A stretch of 64,000 nt of DNA from Pseudocitrobacter vendiensis (GTDB lineage: Bacteria; Pseudomonadota; Gammaproteobacteria; Enterobacterales; Enterobacteriaceae), in assembly GCF_943590815.1 (NCBI RefSeq), contig NZ_CALSBS010000018.1:34099-98098 (forward strand), in the 5' to 3' direction. A program made the translations under genes and the position numbers. The notes below the pieces were generated by a model. That model saw only the letters and a program-made list of their open reading frames with translations, was not told the DNA's origin and made no database searches. Of this stretch, positions 45,614-55,000 are shown piece by piece (the first letter of the stretch is position 1; the number at the start of each line of letters is the position of its first letter).

Positions 45614-46312
45614 ATGAATAAAATTTTATTAGTTGATGATGACCGCGAGCTCACTTCCTTGTTAAAGGAGTTGCTCGACATGGAAGGGTTCAACGTCCTG
45701 GTAGCCCATGACGGTGAACAGGCACTGGCACTTCTGGACGACAGCATCGACCTGCTTTTGCTCGATGTGATGATGCCGAAGAAAAACGGTATCGACACGC
45801 TTAAAGAGCTTCGTCAGACACACCAGACCCCCGTTATTATGCTTACCGCGCGCGGAAGCGAGCTGGATCGCGTTCTGGGCCTTGAACTGGGCGCAGATGA
45901 CTACTTGCCTAAGCCGTTCAACGATCGTGAACTGGTTGCGCGTATACGCGCGATTCTGCGTCGTTCCCACTGGAGCGAACAGCAGCAAAGCAGCGACGTC
46001 GGTTCCCCGACCGTTGAAGTCGATTCCCTGAGCCTGAACCCGGGCCGTCAGGAAGCCAGCTTTGATGGGCAGGTTCTTGAGCTGACCGGCACTGAATTCA
46101 CCCTGCTTTATTTGTTGGCGCAGCATCTCGGCCAGGTTGTTTCTCGTGAACATCTTAGCCAGGAAGTGCTGGGCAAGCGCCTGACCCCGTTTGATCGCGC
46201 TATCGACATGCACATCTCGAACCTGCGCCGCAAACTGCCGGAGCGTAAAGATGGGCATCCGTGGTTTAAAACCCTGCGTGGTCGCGGTTATCTGATGGTA
46301 TCGGCTTCATGA
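45614..46312 (+). CDS. cpxR: Response regulator CpxR
   Basis: 232 residues, OmpR-type. Phospho-acceptor D51 in LLLLDVMMP, and a winged-helix C-terminal domain (HLSQEVLGKRLTPFDRAIDM). Activates envelope-stress genes such as cpxP and degP. GGAGG-like ribosome site, ATGA overlap with cpxA, perfect CpxR box upstream. Confidence 0.98.
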   Translation: MNKILLVDDDRELTSLLKELLDMEGFNVLVAHDGEQALALLDDSIDLLLLDVMMPKKNGIDTLKELRQTHQTPVIMLTARGSELDRVLGLELGADDYLPKPFNDRELVARIRAILRRSHWSEQQQSSDVGSPTVEVDSLSLNPGRQEASFDGQVLELTGTEFTLLYLLAQHLGQVVSREHLSQEVLGKRLTPFDRAIDMHISNLRRKLPERKDGHPWFKTLRGRGYLMVSAS

Positions 46313-47682
46313 TAGGAAGTTTGACCGCTCGCATCTTCGCCATTTTCTGGTTAACGCTGGCACTGGTGCTGATGCTGGTTCTGATGCTACCGAAGCTCGA
46401 CTCTCGTCAGATGACCGAGCTGCTGGACAGCGAACAGCGCCAGGGCATGATGATCGAACAGCACGTTGAAGAAGAACTGGCGGCAGATCCACCGAACGAT
46501 TTGATGTGGTGGCGTCGTCTGTTCCGTGCCATTGATAAGTGGGCGCCGCCCGGTCAACGTCTTCTGCTGGTGACCAGCGAAGGCCGCGTGATCGGCGCAG
46601 AACGCAGCGAAATGCAGATCATTCGTAACTTTATTGGGCAATCAGATAACTCAGATCACCCCCAGAAGAAGAAGTATGGCCGCGTTGAGCTGGTAGGCCC
46701 TTTCTCCATCCGCGATGGGGAAGATAACTACCAGTTATACCTGATTCGACCTGCCAGCAGTTCACAATCAGATTTTATCAACCTGCTGTTTGACCGCCCG
46801 TTATTGCTGCTCATCGTGACAATGTTAGTCAGTTCGCCGCTGTTGTTATGGCTGGCGTGGAGTCTGGCAAAGCCGGCGCGTAAGTTGAAAAACGCCGCCG
46901 ATGAAGTCGCCCAGGGGAACCTGCGTCAGCATCCTGAACTGGAAGCCGGCCCGCAGGAGTTTTTAGCCGCAGGCACCAGCTTTAACCAGATGGTGACGGC
47001 GCTGGAGCGCATGATGACGGCGCAGCAACGTCTGCTTTCTGATATCTCTCACGAGTTGCGCACGCCGTTAACGCGTTTGCAGCTAGGCACCGCACTGTTG
47101 CGTCGCCGCAGCGGCGAGAGCAAAGAACTGGAGCGCATTGAAACCGAAGCGCAGCGTCTGGACAGCATGATTAACGATCTGCTGGTGATGTCGCGTAATC
47201 AGGCAAATAACGCGCTGGTCAGCGAGACGATGAAGGCCAACCAACTGTGGGGCGAAGTGCTGGATAACGCCGCCTTCGAAGCCGAGCAGATGGGCAAATC
47301 CTTTAGCATCGATTACCCGCCAGGTCCGTGGCCGTTGTACGGTAACCCGAATGCGCTGGAAAGCGCGCTGGAAAACATCGTGCGCAATGCTCTGCGTTAC
47401 TCACACACCAAAATCGCGGTGGCGTTTTCGGTCGATAAAGACGGCATCACCGTAAACGTTGACGATGATGGTCCGGGTGTCAGCCCGGAGGACAGAGAGC
47501 AAATCTTCCGTCCGTTCTATCGCACCGATGAAGCCCGTGACCGTGAATCCGGCGGCACCGGGCTTGGCTTAGCGATTGTTGAAGCCGCTATTCAGCAGCA
47601 TCGCGGCTGGGTCAAGGCCGATGACAGCCCGCTTGGCGGGTTGCGGTTAACGATTTGGTTGCCGTTGTATAAGCGGACGTAG
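46309..47682 (+). CDS. cpxA: Sensor histidine kinase CpxA
   Basis: 457 residues, as in E. coli. Two transmembrane helices (about 8-29 and 164-185) around a periplasmic sensor domain, HAMP, the phosphoacceptor H248 in DISHELRTPLTR, and the ATPase boxes N, G1 (DDDGPGVSP) and G2 (GGTGLGLAIV). Senses misfolded envelope protein in balance with CpxP. Overlaps cpxR by four bases. Confidence 0.98.
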   Translation: MIGSLTARIFAIFWLTLALVLMLVLMLPKLDSRQMTELLDSEQRQGMMIEQHVEEELAADPPNDLMWWRRLFRAIDKWAPPGQRLLLVTSEGRVIGAERSEMQIIRNFIGQSDNSDHPQKKKYGRVELVGPFSIRDGEDNYQLYLIRPASSSQSDFINLLFDRPLLLLIVTMLVSSPLLLWLAWSLAKPARKLKNAADEVAQGNLRQHPELEAGPQEFLAAGTSFNQMVTALERMMTAQQRLLSDISHELRTPLTRLQLGTALLRRRSGESKELERIETEAQRLDSMINDLLVMSRNQANNALVSETMKANQLWGEVLDNAAFEAEQMGKSFSIDYPPGPWPLYGNPNALESALENIVRNALRYSHTKIAVAFSVDKDGITVNVDDDGPGVSPEDREQIFRPFYRTDEARDRESGGTGLGLAIVEAAIQQHRGWVKADDSPLGGLRLTIWLPLYKRT

Positions 47683-47687
47683 GGATG

Positions 47688-47797
47688 AGGGCCCCCTCAC
47701 CCTAACCCTCTCCCGCAGGGAGAGGGAACCGATCGAGCCAATGCTCAAGCTTGTGTGATTCTCCCCCTCTCCCTGTGGGAGAGGGCCGGGGTAAGGG
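47688..47797. repeat. BIME-like palindromic repeats
   Basis: Two units with CCCTCTCCC ... GGGAGAGGG hairpins, flanked by CCCTCACCCTAACC and GGCCGGGGTAAGGG. The same unit occurs at 59788-59878. They lie between the convergent cpxA and yiiM. Confidence 0.88.
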
Positions 47798-47799
47798 CA

Positions 47800-48495
47800 T
47801 CAAACCGCACTAACGCCCCTCGACTTACCCCACAATCTTCGCGAATTATCTTCAATCTTGCCGCTAAGTACCCGCTTCTGCATCGTTCTCGTCCAGCTTG
47901 TAGATAGCCCTGCCGCCGACATCAACCGATGATACTGCTCTTCATCGAACGGCATATGCCAGGCAATCGCAGCAGCCTCCTGCACGGACACCTCGCTCAG
48001 CCGCGAAACCAGCTCCAGCGGCGCGTCGCTCGACACCTGCCCCGGCGCGACCACGCGATACAACCAGCCCACTTTGCCACGGCTTTGCATCTGTGAAGAC
48101 ATATCGGCAATGCCAAAATGGTCGTTCAGCTTGAAGCAGGGTGAACGCGGCTGGCTAATTTGAATCAACGCCTCGCCCCAACGGAAGATATCGCCGATAA
48201 AGGCCTCTTTTTCGTTTAAACCGTGCGTTGAAAGATTTTCGCCAAATGCGGGCGCATAGAAGAGATCGGCCTGGTCTGGAAATTCGCGCATCCACTCTGC
48301 GTAATGCTCGCGAGGATAGTGGCACAGTGCGCGTTCCGGGCCACCGTGGATTTTTTTCTCTGCCTGCTCATCACCCGCCAGCCCCAGTTCGGTCAGCGTC
48401 AGCTCGCCGTCTACCTGCACCTTAGCAATCGCACTTGGGCGGCTACCCTCGTAGTCGCGGATTGTGCCAATAAAAACCTCAACCGGATAATGCAT
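47800..48495 (-). CDS. yiiM: YiiM, MOSC-domain molybdenum-cofactor-linked protein
   Basis: 231 residues from the ATG at 48495 (MHYPVEVFIGTIRDYEG); the frame continues nine codons upstream but E. coli YiiM begins at this point. The MOSC domain shows GDEQAEKKIHGGPERALCHYP (about 41-61) with the conserved Cys, and the C-terminal 3-alpha region. YiiM reduces N-hydroxylated base analogues such as 6-HAP. Next to cpxA as in E. coli. Confidence 0.93.
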   Translation of the reverse strand: MHYPVEVFIGTIRDYEGSRPSAIAKVQVDGELTLTELGLAGDEQAEKKIHGGPERALCHYPREHYAEWMREFPDQADLFYAPAFGENLSTHGLNEKEAFIGDIFRWGEALIQISQPRSPCFKLNDHFGIADMSSQMQSRGKVGWLYRVVAPGQVSSDAPLELVSRLSEVSVQEAAAIAWHMPFDEEQYHRLMSAAGLSTSWTRTMQKRVLSGKIEDNSRRLWGKSRGVSAV

Positions 48496-48840
48496 CTCGT
48501 CACCCTGTTTCACGGAAATCACTGCCTAAAGGCTCGCTGGTCGCAGGGGGAAATACAATCTTTTTTTGCCATATAGGTTCATGAGTCCAAACGCGCTTTG
48601 CATGTGGAGTGGGCGTTTGTTGGGGATTCGGGATCTTCAGGAAACTATTTATCCAATTGATATTTTTTACTTATTTATAAGTATGTAACTAAATGGATTC
48701 CTAAAATCACCCTTATTAGCGCTCTGTCGTGTCATTACGCTTTTTTTGCCACATTTCGATTTGGTATGGCAGTAGTCACAAGGTTATTAACGGTATTTGC
48801 AGGTAATTTCGCGGCGAAACTACATAACGTTGAGGGCCCT
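48496..48840. other. Intergenic region between yiiM and the TRAP operon
   Basis: About 345 bp, AT-rich in the middle (TTATTTATAAGTATG near 48670). It should hold the divergent promoters of yiiM and the TRAP genes. An in-frame upstream extension of the TRAP binding protein to 48766 has no ribosome site. No clear operator seen. Confidence 0.6.
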
Positions 48841-49821
48841 ATGAAATTACTACGGACAGTCAAAATACTATTGATGTGCTGCCTTTCACTCCCCGCGATA
48901 TCCCATGCAGGAACGGTGCTACGTCTTGCTTATGCAGAAAATAGTCAGCCCGTGAAAGACGCACTTCGCTATCTTGGTGACCAGATAGAAGAAAAAACGC
49001 ACGGTGAAATCAAAGTGATGTATTTCCCCGACGGGCAGCTGGGAGGTGAACGCGAACTGGTTGAGCTGACACAGGTTGGCGTGGTGGACATCACCAAAGT
49101 GTCATCAGGACTGATGGAAAGCTTTTCCCCGATGTACGGCGTTTTCTCCCTTCCCTATCTTTTTGCAGACCGTGATGAATATTACAAAGTGATGGATAAC
49201 CCTGAGGTCATGACATCAGTTTATCAATCGACTGAGGCGCAAGGGTTTATCGGCATCGGTTGGTACGATTCCGGCGCACGTAATTTTTATATGAGCAAAG
49301 CGCCCGTGCGCAGCATCGCAGACCTTAAAGGTAAAAAGATCCGCGTAATGCAAAGCGAAACGGCAATACGGACGTTAAAGCTGCTAGGCGCATCGCCAAT
49401 CGCCATGAGCCAGGCGGAAGTCTATACCTCGCTTCAACAAGGCATTCTCGATGGTGCTGAAAATAACGAGTTTGCGTTGACCATTGCCAGACATGGCGAA
49501 GTCGCCAGGTTCTATACCTATGACATGCATACTCGCATTCCCGATATTTTGGTGATGAGCTCGCTGACACTAGAAAAACTGACGCCAGAGCAGCAGCAAA
49601 TTGTTAAAGACGCAGTTAAGGCATCGATTGCATTTGAGAAATCAGCGTGGGATGCCGAAATCGAAAAGACAAGACAGCAGGCCATTAAAGACTTCAATGT
49701 TGAATTTTTTGATATTGATATCAAGCCGTTCCAGCAGGCAGTGCAACCTATTTATGCCAGTTTGAAAAACCGCCCTGAACTGGATGCACTCTATCAAAAA
49801 ATACAAGCGGCTAAACACTGA
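48841..49821 (+). CDS. TRAP transporter substrate-binding protein (DctP family)
   Basis: 326 residues from the ATG at 48841 with GAGGG upstream and a signal peptide ending about ISHAG (residue 23). The DctP fold is marked by FPDGQLGGERELVELTQVG (about 61-79) and the conserved Arg in KGKKIRVMQSETAI (about 162-175), which binds the substrate carboxylate. Ligand is likely a sugar acid; the KdgM-family porin further along suggests uronates or oligouronates but the sequence does not prove it. First gene of a three-gene operon. Confidence 0.93.
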   Translation: MKLLRTVKILLMCCLSLPAISHAGTVLRLAYAENSQPVKDALRYLGDQIEEKTHGEIKVMYFPDGQLGGERELVELTQVGVVDITKVSSGLMESFSPMYGVFSLPYLFADRDEYYKVMDNPEVMTSVYQSTEAQGFIGIGWYDSGARNFYMSKAPVRSIADLKGKKIRVMQSETAIRTLKLLGASPIAMSQAEVYTSLQQGILDGAENNEFALTIARHGEVARFYTYDMHTRIPDILVMSSLTLEKLTPEQQQIVKDAVKASIAFEKSAWDAEIEKTRQQAIKDFNVEFFDIDIKPFQQAVQPIYASLKNRPELDALYQKIQAAKH

Positions 49822-49837
49822 CACGTAAGGGAAAAAA

Positions 49838-50335
49838 ATGGAATTAATAAGGAAGTGGCTTGACCGTGTACTGGAGGTGGTTTGCTGTCTGGTGCTGGCA
49901 ATGATGGTCGCGGTCTCGTGCTGGCAGGTTATCAGTCGTTACATTGTTGGCCAGCCCAGTACCATTACCGAAGAACTTCTGCGCTTCTCACTGGTCTGGA
50001 TTTCCATGCTGGGGATGGCCTATGTCGCGGGTAAACAACAACATATCAGCTTGACCATCCTCGTCGACAAAGTATCGCCACGGTTGCGTAGTATTTGGCT
50101 GATCATTCTACAGCTAACGTTCGTTGCATTCTCCGTTTGGATTTTAATTATCGGCGGTCTGAAAATTTCATCCATATCAATGCTACAGGTTTCGCCCGCA
50201 TTAGGGATTCCGATGGGGCAAGTCTATTACGCACTACCGATTGCGGGAGTGCTCATCATCATTTACAGCGTAATGAACATTATCGATGCGCTAAAAGCCC
50301 TCTCCTCTCCTTACTCACAGCATGCGGAGAAATGA
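49838..50335 (+). CDS. TRAP transporter small permease (DctQ family)
   Basis: 165 residues with four transmembrane segments (about 13-34, 48-66, 85-108, 125-147). The motif EELLRFSLVWISMLG (about 41-55) is typical of DctQ. Sits between the binding protein and the large permease; its TGA is one base before the dctM ATG. Confidence 0.92.
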   Translation: MELIRKWLDRVLEVVCCLVLAMMVAVSCWQVISRYIVGQPSTITEELLRFSLVWISMLGMAYVAGKQQHISLTILVDKVSPRLRSIWLIILQLTFVAFSVWILIIGGLKISSISMLQVSPALGIPMGQVYYALPIAGVLIIIYSVMNIIDALKALSSPYSQHAEK

Positions 50336-50336
50336 C

Positions 50337-51644
50337 ATGATTGATCCTATTTCAGCCTCACTGACTCTGATTGGCGTATTTGTTGTGCTCCTGGCAATGG
50401 GAGCGCCAATTGGTATTTGTATCGTAATCGCCTCTACCTGCACGATGATGCTGGCGCTGCCGTTCGATATTTCAATGTTTGCGACCGCGCAAAAAATGTT
50501 CTCCAGCCTCGATAGCTTTGCTCTTCTGGCTGTCCCCTTCTTTGTTTTATCTGGTGTGATAATGAACAGTGGGGGGATAGCTACCCGACTGGTCAATTTT
50601 GCCAAACTGTTTACCGGCCGCCTGCCCGGCGCACTGTCTTACACTAACATCGTCGGTAATATGATGTTCGGTGCTATTTCCGGCTCAGCAATTGCAGCAT
50701 CAACATCGATTGGCGGCGTGCTGGTACCGATGAGTGCAAAAGAAGGATACAGCCGCAGCTTTGCTGCCGCCGTTAACATTGCTTCTGCTCCTACCGGCAT
50801 GCTCATTCCCCCGACCACAGCCTTTATTCTGTATGCACTGGCCAGTGGCGGTACATCCATTGCAGCACTATTTGCAGGAGGAATGGTCGCTGGCGTACTG
50901 TGGGGGGTAGGCTGCATGCTCGTCACCTGGTTTGTGGCAAAGCGACATAATTATCGCGTCTTTTTTGCGCTGCAAAAAGGAATGGCGCTTAAGGTAACCC
51001 TCGAAGCAGTCCCGAGCCTGCTATTGATCGTGATTATCGTGGGTGGCATCGTAAAAGGTATATTTACGGCCATTGAGGCCTCTGCTATTGCCGTCGTCTA
51101 TACCCTTTTCCTGACATTGATATGCTATAAGACACTGAAAATAAAGGATATGCCGTCTGTATTTATTCAGACAACCGTGATGACGGGTATCATTATGTTT
51201 CTTTTGGCCACGTCCTCCGCAATGTCATTCTCGATGTCGATAACCAATATTCCCACCGCGCTGAGCGAAATGATTCTGAGCATTTCTGACAGCAAGGCGC
51301 TCATTTTGCTGGTGATTACGGTATTTTTGTTAATTATCGGCGCATTTATGGACATTGGCCCTGCAATTCTGATATTCACCCCTATTTTACTGCCAATAAT
51401 GGTTAAACTGGGTGTTGATCCCGTGCATTTTGGCATCATCATGATCTATAACCTGGCAATTGGTACAATCACTCCTCCTGTCGGCAGTGGGTTATACGTT
51501 GGCGCAAGTGTCGGCAAGGTTAAAGTAGAAGAAGTTTTAAAACCGTTGATGCCTTTTTATATGGCGATCATCAGTGTACTTTTACTGATTACCTATCTGC
51601 CTGAGTTAACGTTATTCCTGCCGCGTCTGCTCGGTGTTATGTAA
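50337..51644 (+). CDS. TRAP transporter large permease (DctM family)
   Basis: 435 residues from the ATG at 50337, with the ribosome site inside the end of dctQ (GCGGAG). About 12 hydrophobic segments; family blocks are GNMMFGAISGSAIAASTSIG (near 105), PPTTAFILYALASGGTS (near 159) and TPPVGSGLYVGA (near 380). Sodium-driven uptake of carboxylates or sugar acids with the partners upstream. Confidence 0.93.
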   Translation: MIDPISASLTLIGVFVVLLAMGAPIGICIVIASTCTMMLALPFDISMFATAQKMFSSLDSFALLAVPFFVLSGVIMNSGGIATRLVNFAKLFTGRLPGALSYTNIVGNMMFGAISGSAIAASTSIGGVLVPMSAKEGYSRSFAAAVNIASAPTGMLIPPTTAFILYALASGGTSIAALFAGGMVAGVLWGVGCMLVTWFVAKRHNYRVFFALQKGMALKVTLEAVPSLLLIVIIVGGIVKGIFTAIEASAIAVVYTLFLTLICYKTLKIKDMPSVFIQTTVMTGIIMFLLATSSAMSFSMSITNIPTALSEMILSISDSKALILLVITVFLLIIGAFMDIGPAILIFTPILLPIMVKLGVDPVHFGIIMIYNLAIGTITPPVGSGLYVGASVGKVKVEEVLKPLMPFYMAIISVLLLITYLPELTLFLPRLLGVM

Positions 51645-51650
51645 AACATT

Positions 51651-51678
51651 CCCCCTCTTTCTCGTATGAAAGAGGGGG
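51651..51678 (+). terminator. Probable transcription end of the TRAP operon (hairpin without T run)
   Basis: CCCCCTCTTT-CTCGTATG-AAAGAGGGGG stem. It is followed by ATGTAAAAAA, so it lacks the plus-strand U tract and may rather protect the 3' end or need Rho. Confidence 0.55.
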
Positions 51679-51682
51679 ATGT

Positions 51683-51716
51683 AAAAAAAAATCGGTTATC
51701 CGTAAGGATAACCGAC
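51683..51716 (-). terminator. Terminator of the KdgM-family porin gene
   Basis: On the minus strand TCGGTTATCC-TTAC-GGATAACCGA is followed by nine T. Confidence 0.88.
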
Positions 51717-51747
51717 AAAAGAAAAGCAAAGGCAGAGGAATTAATGA

Positions 51748-52419
51748 TTAAAACGTATAACCGACACCAACACGGAAACGTGTTTGGCGCTCATCACTAG
51801 TGCTTCTTACAGAAACGTTACCAACTTCAACAAACGGAGACCATTGGCCTATCAGGTAAGCCGTTCTGAAATTGAATTCGTAGTTATCCTTACCATTATC
51901 AAACTGATCATACTTATTAGCTTTCTTGTAAATCCCTTCCAGAGTCCAGTCAAAATTATTCCATTTATATCCAGCCCAGACATCCATACGATTTATTTTA
52001 TCATCATCGCGATCATCAGAAGAGCGACGTACATATTCAAAACGGTAACGCGCACCTACCCACCAGCTTTCATTTAATGTCCAGGTTGCTCGCAAATAGG
52101 GCTTGTATGTTGAGTAGCCATTACCCGCTTCGAGTACAAAACCCGGTTGCCATGCAACGTCTCCAGTTTTGAACTGATAACTTACCGTATATTCATTACC
52201 CTGTACTTCCATATCATTGAATGGACGATCGGTATCGTCGCCGCCTGATTTTGAAATAGCTTCAATGGCAAAACCGAAACCGTTACCAAATCGATGAGAT
52301 ATATAAGCACGGTCATAATTTGCTTTACTATCATCAAGAAACTCATGACGAACATCAACATAGACCGCATGGGCGCTGGTGGTAACCAGAGGCAACAAAA
52401 GAAGAAGCGCTTTTTTCAT
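51748..52419 (-). CDS. KdgM-family oligosaccharide porin
   Basis: 223 residues; signal peptide about 1-18 (AHA|VYVD), mature barrel of about 205 residues with the KdgM/NanC start YVDVRHEFLDDSKANYDRAYISHR and aromatic C-terminus VGVGYTF. KdgM porins are 12-strand monomeric channels for oligogalacturonate or acidic oligosaccharides. Convergent with the TRAP operon, with which it probably forms a functional pair. Upstream region carries a 16-bp element shared with the porin at 62.3 kb. Confidence 0.9.
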   Translation of the reverse strand: MKKALLLLLPLVTTSAHAVYVDVRHEFLDDSKANYDRAYISHRFGNGFGFAIEAISKSGGDDTDRPFNDMEVQGNEYTVSYQFKTGDVAWQPGFVLEAGNGYSTYKPYLRATWTLNESWWVGARYRFEYVRRSSDDRDDDKINRMDVWAGYKWNNFDWTLEGIYKKANKYDQFDNGKDNYEFNFRTAYLIGQWSPFVEVGNVSVRSTSDERQTRFRVGVGYTF

Positions 52420-52908
52420 AAAATAATATCCATATTAATTAATATCAACATATGCCATAGGCACTGTCGCTAACGTTAATATCCATATAAAAATGATTCA
52501 ATATCATTGTGATTTTTTAATTAAATTTGAGCGCAAATTCAAAAATACGCAATAAATTTATGAAAAATATATTCATAAAATAAAGAAAATAATAAAAATA
52601 GACTTTTGAATGAATGTATTATCCGGCAAAAAAGAATGTAAGCAAATGAATAAAAAGGTTTTCTTACAATTATTCAGTTAGTGAGTTAATAAATATTAGC
52701 CATTACCAACACAAATATAATCTCGCTATTTAGCTATTAGCGATGCAATTAGCGATTATCCTGGCTGGAGTGCCATGTACTAATAATCTATGGCATTCTG
52801 ACAAAGGCAAACATGCTAAAAATATGTTAGCGCAATCTGAATCCATAAAACTAACACAGGCATATTTTTAAAAGCACCGCCCTAACAGTCAGACGTTAAA
52901 TAAAAAAA
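52420..52908. other. Long AT-rich intergenic region upstream of the KdgM-family porin
   Basis: About 490 bp, no gene. Contains TAATAAATATTAGCCA at 52687-52702 (also upstream of the 62.3-kb porin) and two direct ATTAGCGAT repeats (52736, 52748; 12-bp spacing), likely operator material. The porin promoter should lie close to 52420-52520, in AT-only tracts. Confidence 0.6.
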
Positions 52909-52936
52909 GCCCCCGCAGCCTAACCCTGCGGGGGCT
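52907..52936 (-). terminator. Terminator of sodA
   Basis: Minus strand AGCCCCCGCAG-GGTTAGG-CTGCGGGGGCT followed by TTTTTTTA. Confidence 0.92.
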
Positions 52937-52974
52937 TTCATACCTCACCTTACGGCAAGGCTATGGATACAAAC

Positions 52975-53595
52975 TTATTTTTTAGCTGCGAAACGTGCAG
53001 CAGCTTCGTCCCAGTTCACAACGTTCCAGAACTCTTTGATGTAGTCCGGGCGGCGGTTCTGGAATTTCAGGTAGTAAGCGTGTTCCCAAACGTCCAGGCC
53101 CACAATTGGGAAGCCGGATGCGCCAGAGATAGCTTCACCCATCAGCGGGGAATCCTGGTTAGCGGTAGAAACAACAGCCAGTTTGTCGCCTTTCAGCACC
53201 AGCCATGCCCAACCGGAACCGAAACGGGTCGCAGCCGCTTTTTCGAATTCTTCTTTGAATTTGTCAACGGAACCGAAATCGCGCTCGATAGCTGCTTTCA
53301 GGTCACCCTGCAGGGTGGTGCCTTTTTTCAGGCCTTTCCAGAACAGGCTGTGGTTAGCGTGGCCGCCGGCGTTGTTACGCAGGAAGGTTCTTTTCTCAGC
53401 CGGGATCTGGTCCAGTTTGGTGATCAGTTCTTCAGCAGACAGGGAAGCGAACTCCGGCAGGCTTTCCAGCGCGGTATTCGCATTATTCACGTAGGTCTGG
53501 TGGTGTTTAGTGTGATGGATTTCCATCGTCTGCTTATCGAAGTGCGGTTCCAGGGCATCGTATGCATAAGGCAGTGATGGCAGGGTATAGCTCAT
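52975..53595 (-). CDS. sodA: Superoxide dismutase [Mn]
   Basis: 206 residues from the ATG at 53595 ([20 protein letters not shown]). Mn ligands H27, the His of HANHSLFW, and D/H of VWEHAYY are present. Converts superoxide to peroxide and oxygen in the cytoplasm. In E. coli it is controlled by SoxS, Fur, ArcA and Fnr; a Fur-box-like sequence lies upstream here. An in-frame upstream start four codons earlier is not needed. Confidence 0.98.
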   Translation of the reverse strand: MSYTLPSLPYAYDALEPHFDKQTMEIHHTKHHQTYVNNANTALESLPEFASLSAEELITKLDQIPAEKRTFLRNNAGGHANHSLFWKGLKKGTTLQGDLKAAIERDFGSVDKFKEEFEKAAATRFGSGWAWLVLKGDKLAVVSTANQDSPLMGEAISGASGFPIVGLDVWEHAYYLKFQNRRPDYIKEFWNVVNWDEAAARFAAKK

Positions 53596-53669
53596 AATCT
53601 TCTCCATTATTGTCGGGCGGCAAAGTGTTAACGCCGCGTAAGCAGTTGGTTCATTATAGTTAATTAAAT

Positions 53670-53688
53670 GATATTGAAAATGATTATC
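53670..53688. promoter_or_regulatory. Fur box upstream of sodA
   Basis: On the minus strand GATAATCATTTTCAATATC matches the 19-bp iron box (GATAATGATAATCATTATC) at 15 positions. It is about 75-95 bases before the sodA start. Confidence 0.8.
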
Positions 53689-53818
53689 AATGCCGTAGTT
53701 TTTATAAGGTTATAACTTTCTGTTATGTGCCTGATTTTACGAGGCTTACAAGCCAGAAATACCTTGCCTATCAATGTGAAAGGCACAACCGCCTGGCTTT
53801 TTACGCAGAATGTAAAAG

Positions 53819-53834
53819 TGTGAAGCCACTCACC
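53819..53834. promoter_or_regulatory. CRP site upstream of rhaT
   Basis: TGTGA-AGCCAC-TCACC, one mismatch in the second half to the TGTGA-N6-TCACA consensus. E. coli rhaT depends on CRP and RhaS. It is about 130 bases before the rhaT start. Confidence 0.75.
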
Positions 53835-53965
53835 ACGACATTGCTCTGATGGTCATTATTTGATTCACGGTGGCAATTAATGGAAGGTTAATAAATCGCA
53901 TACTTTTTAAGCTCAACGAGTTGGCAGGAAGCCTGAACCAACAACAACCCGTTGAGGAAACAATA

Positions 53966-55000
53966 ATGAATAATGCGATTATGATGGGCATTTTCTGGCA
54001 TTTGATAGGCGCAGCCAGTGCAGCCTGTTTCTATGCCCCCTTCAAGAAGGTCAAACACTGGTCCTGGGAGACGATGTGGTCCGTTGGCGGCACCGTATCG
54101 TGGCTTATTCTCCCCTGGACAATCAGTGCCCTGCTGTTACCCAATTTCTGGGCCTACTACGGCTCATTTAGCGCCTCAACCCTGATGCCGGTCTTTCTCT
54201 TCGGCGCGATGTGGGGCATCGGCAATATCAACTATGGCCTGACGATGCGCTATCTCGGCATGTCGATGGGCATTGGGATTGCGATTGGCATTACGCTGAT
54301 TGTCGGCACGCTAATGACGCCGATTCTGAACGGTAACTTTGATGTGCTGATCAACACCAAAGGCGGCCGCATGACGCTGCTGGGCGTGCTGGTTGCGCTG
54401 ATCGGCGTGGGCATCGTCACCCGCGCGGGCCAGTTGAAAGAGCGCAACATGGGCATTAAAGCGGAAGACTTTAACCTCAAGAAAGGGCTGTTGCTGGCGG
54501 TGATGTGCGGCATCTTCTCAGCGGGAATGTCATTCGCGATGAGTGCTGCAAAACCGATGCACGAAGCGGCGGCTGCGCTGGGCGTTGACCCCCTCTACGT
54601 CGCACTGCCTAGCTATGTCGTTATCATGGGCGGTGGCGCGCTGATTAACCTCGGTTTCTGCTTTATTCGTCTGGCAAAAGTGAAAACATTGTCAGTAAAA
54701 GCGGACTTCTCGCTGGCAAAACCGCTGATCATCACCAACGTACTGCTCTCCGCGTTGGGCGGCCTGATGTGGTATTTGCAGTTCTTCTTCTACGCCTGGG
54801 GCCACGCCAAAATTCCGGCGCAGTATGAATACATCAGTTGGATGCTGCACATGAGCTTCTACGTGCTGTGCGGTGGTCTGGTTGGTCTGGTGCTGAAAGA
54901 GTGGGCCAATGCCGGTCGCCGTCCGGTCGGCGTGCTGAGCGTCGGCTGCGTGGTGATTATCATCGCGGCGAATATTGTTGGGCTGGGTATGGCGAGTTAA
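53966..55000 (+). CDS. rhaT: L-rhamnose/proton symporter
   Basis: 344 residues from the ATG at 53966 with TTGAGGAAA upstream; the open frame extends 32 codons earlier but E. coli RhaT starts here. Ten transmembrane helices, RhaT/DMT-type ([19 protein letters not shown]). Divergent region to sodA contains a CRP site. Its stop abuts the rhaR stop with no gap. Confidence 0.97.
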   Translation: MNNAIMMGIFWHLIGAASAACFYAPFKKVKHWSWETMWSVGGTVSWLILPWTISALLLPNFWAYYGSFSASTLMPVFLFGAMWGIGNINYGLTMRYLGMSMGIGIAIGITLIVGTLMTPILNGNFDVLINTKGGRMTLLGVLVALIGVGIVTRAGQLKERNMGIKAEDFNLKKGLLLAVMCGIFSAGMSFAMSAAKPMHEAAAALGVDPLYVALPSYVVIMGGGALINLGFCFIRLAKVKTLSVKADFSLAKPLIITNVLLSALGGLMWYLQFFFYAWGHAKIPAQYEYISWMLHMSFYVLCGGLVGLVLKEWANAGRRPVGVLSVGCVVIIIAANIVGLGMAS

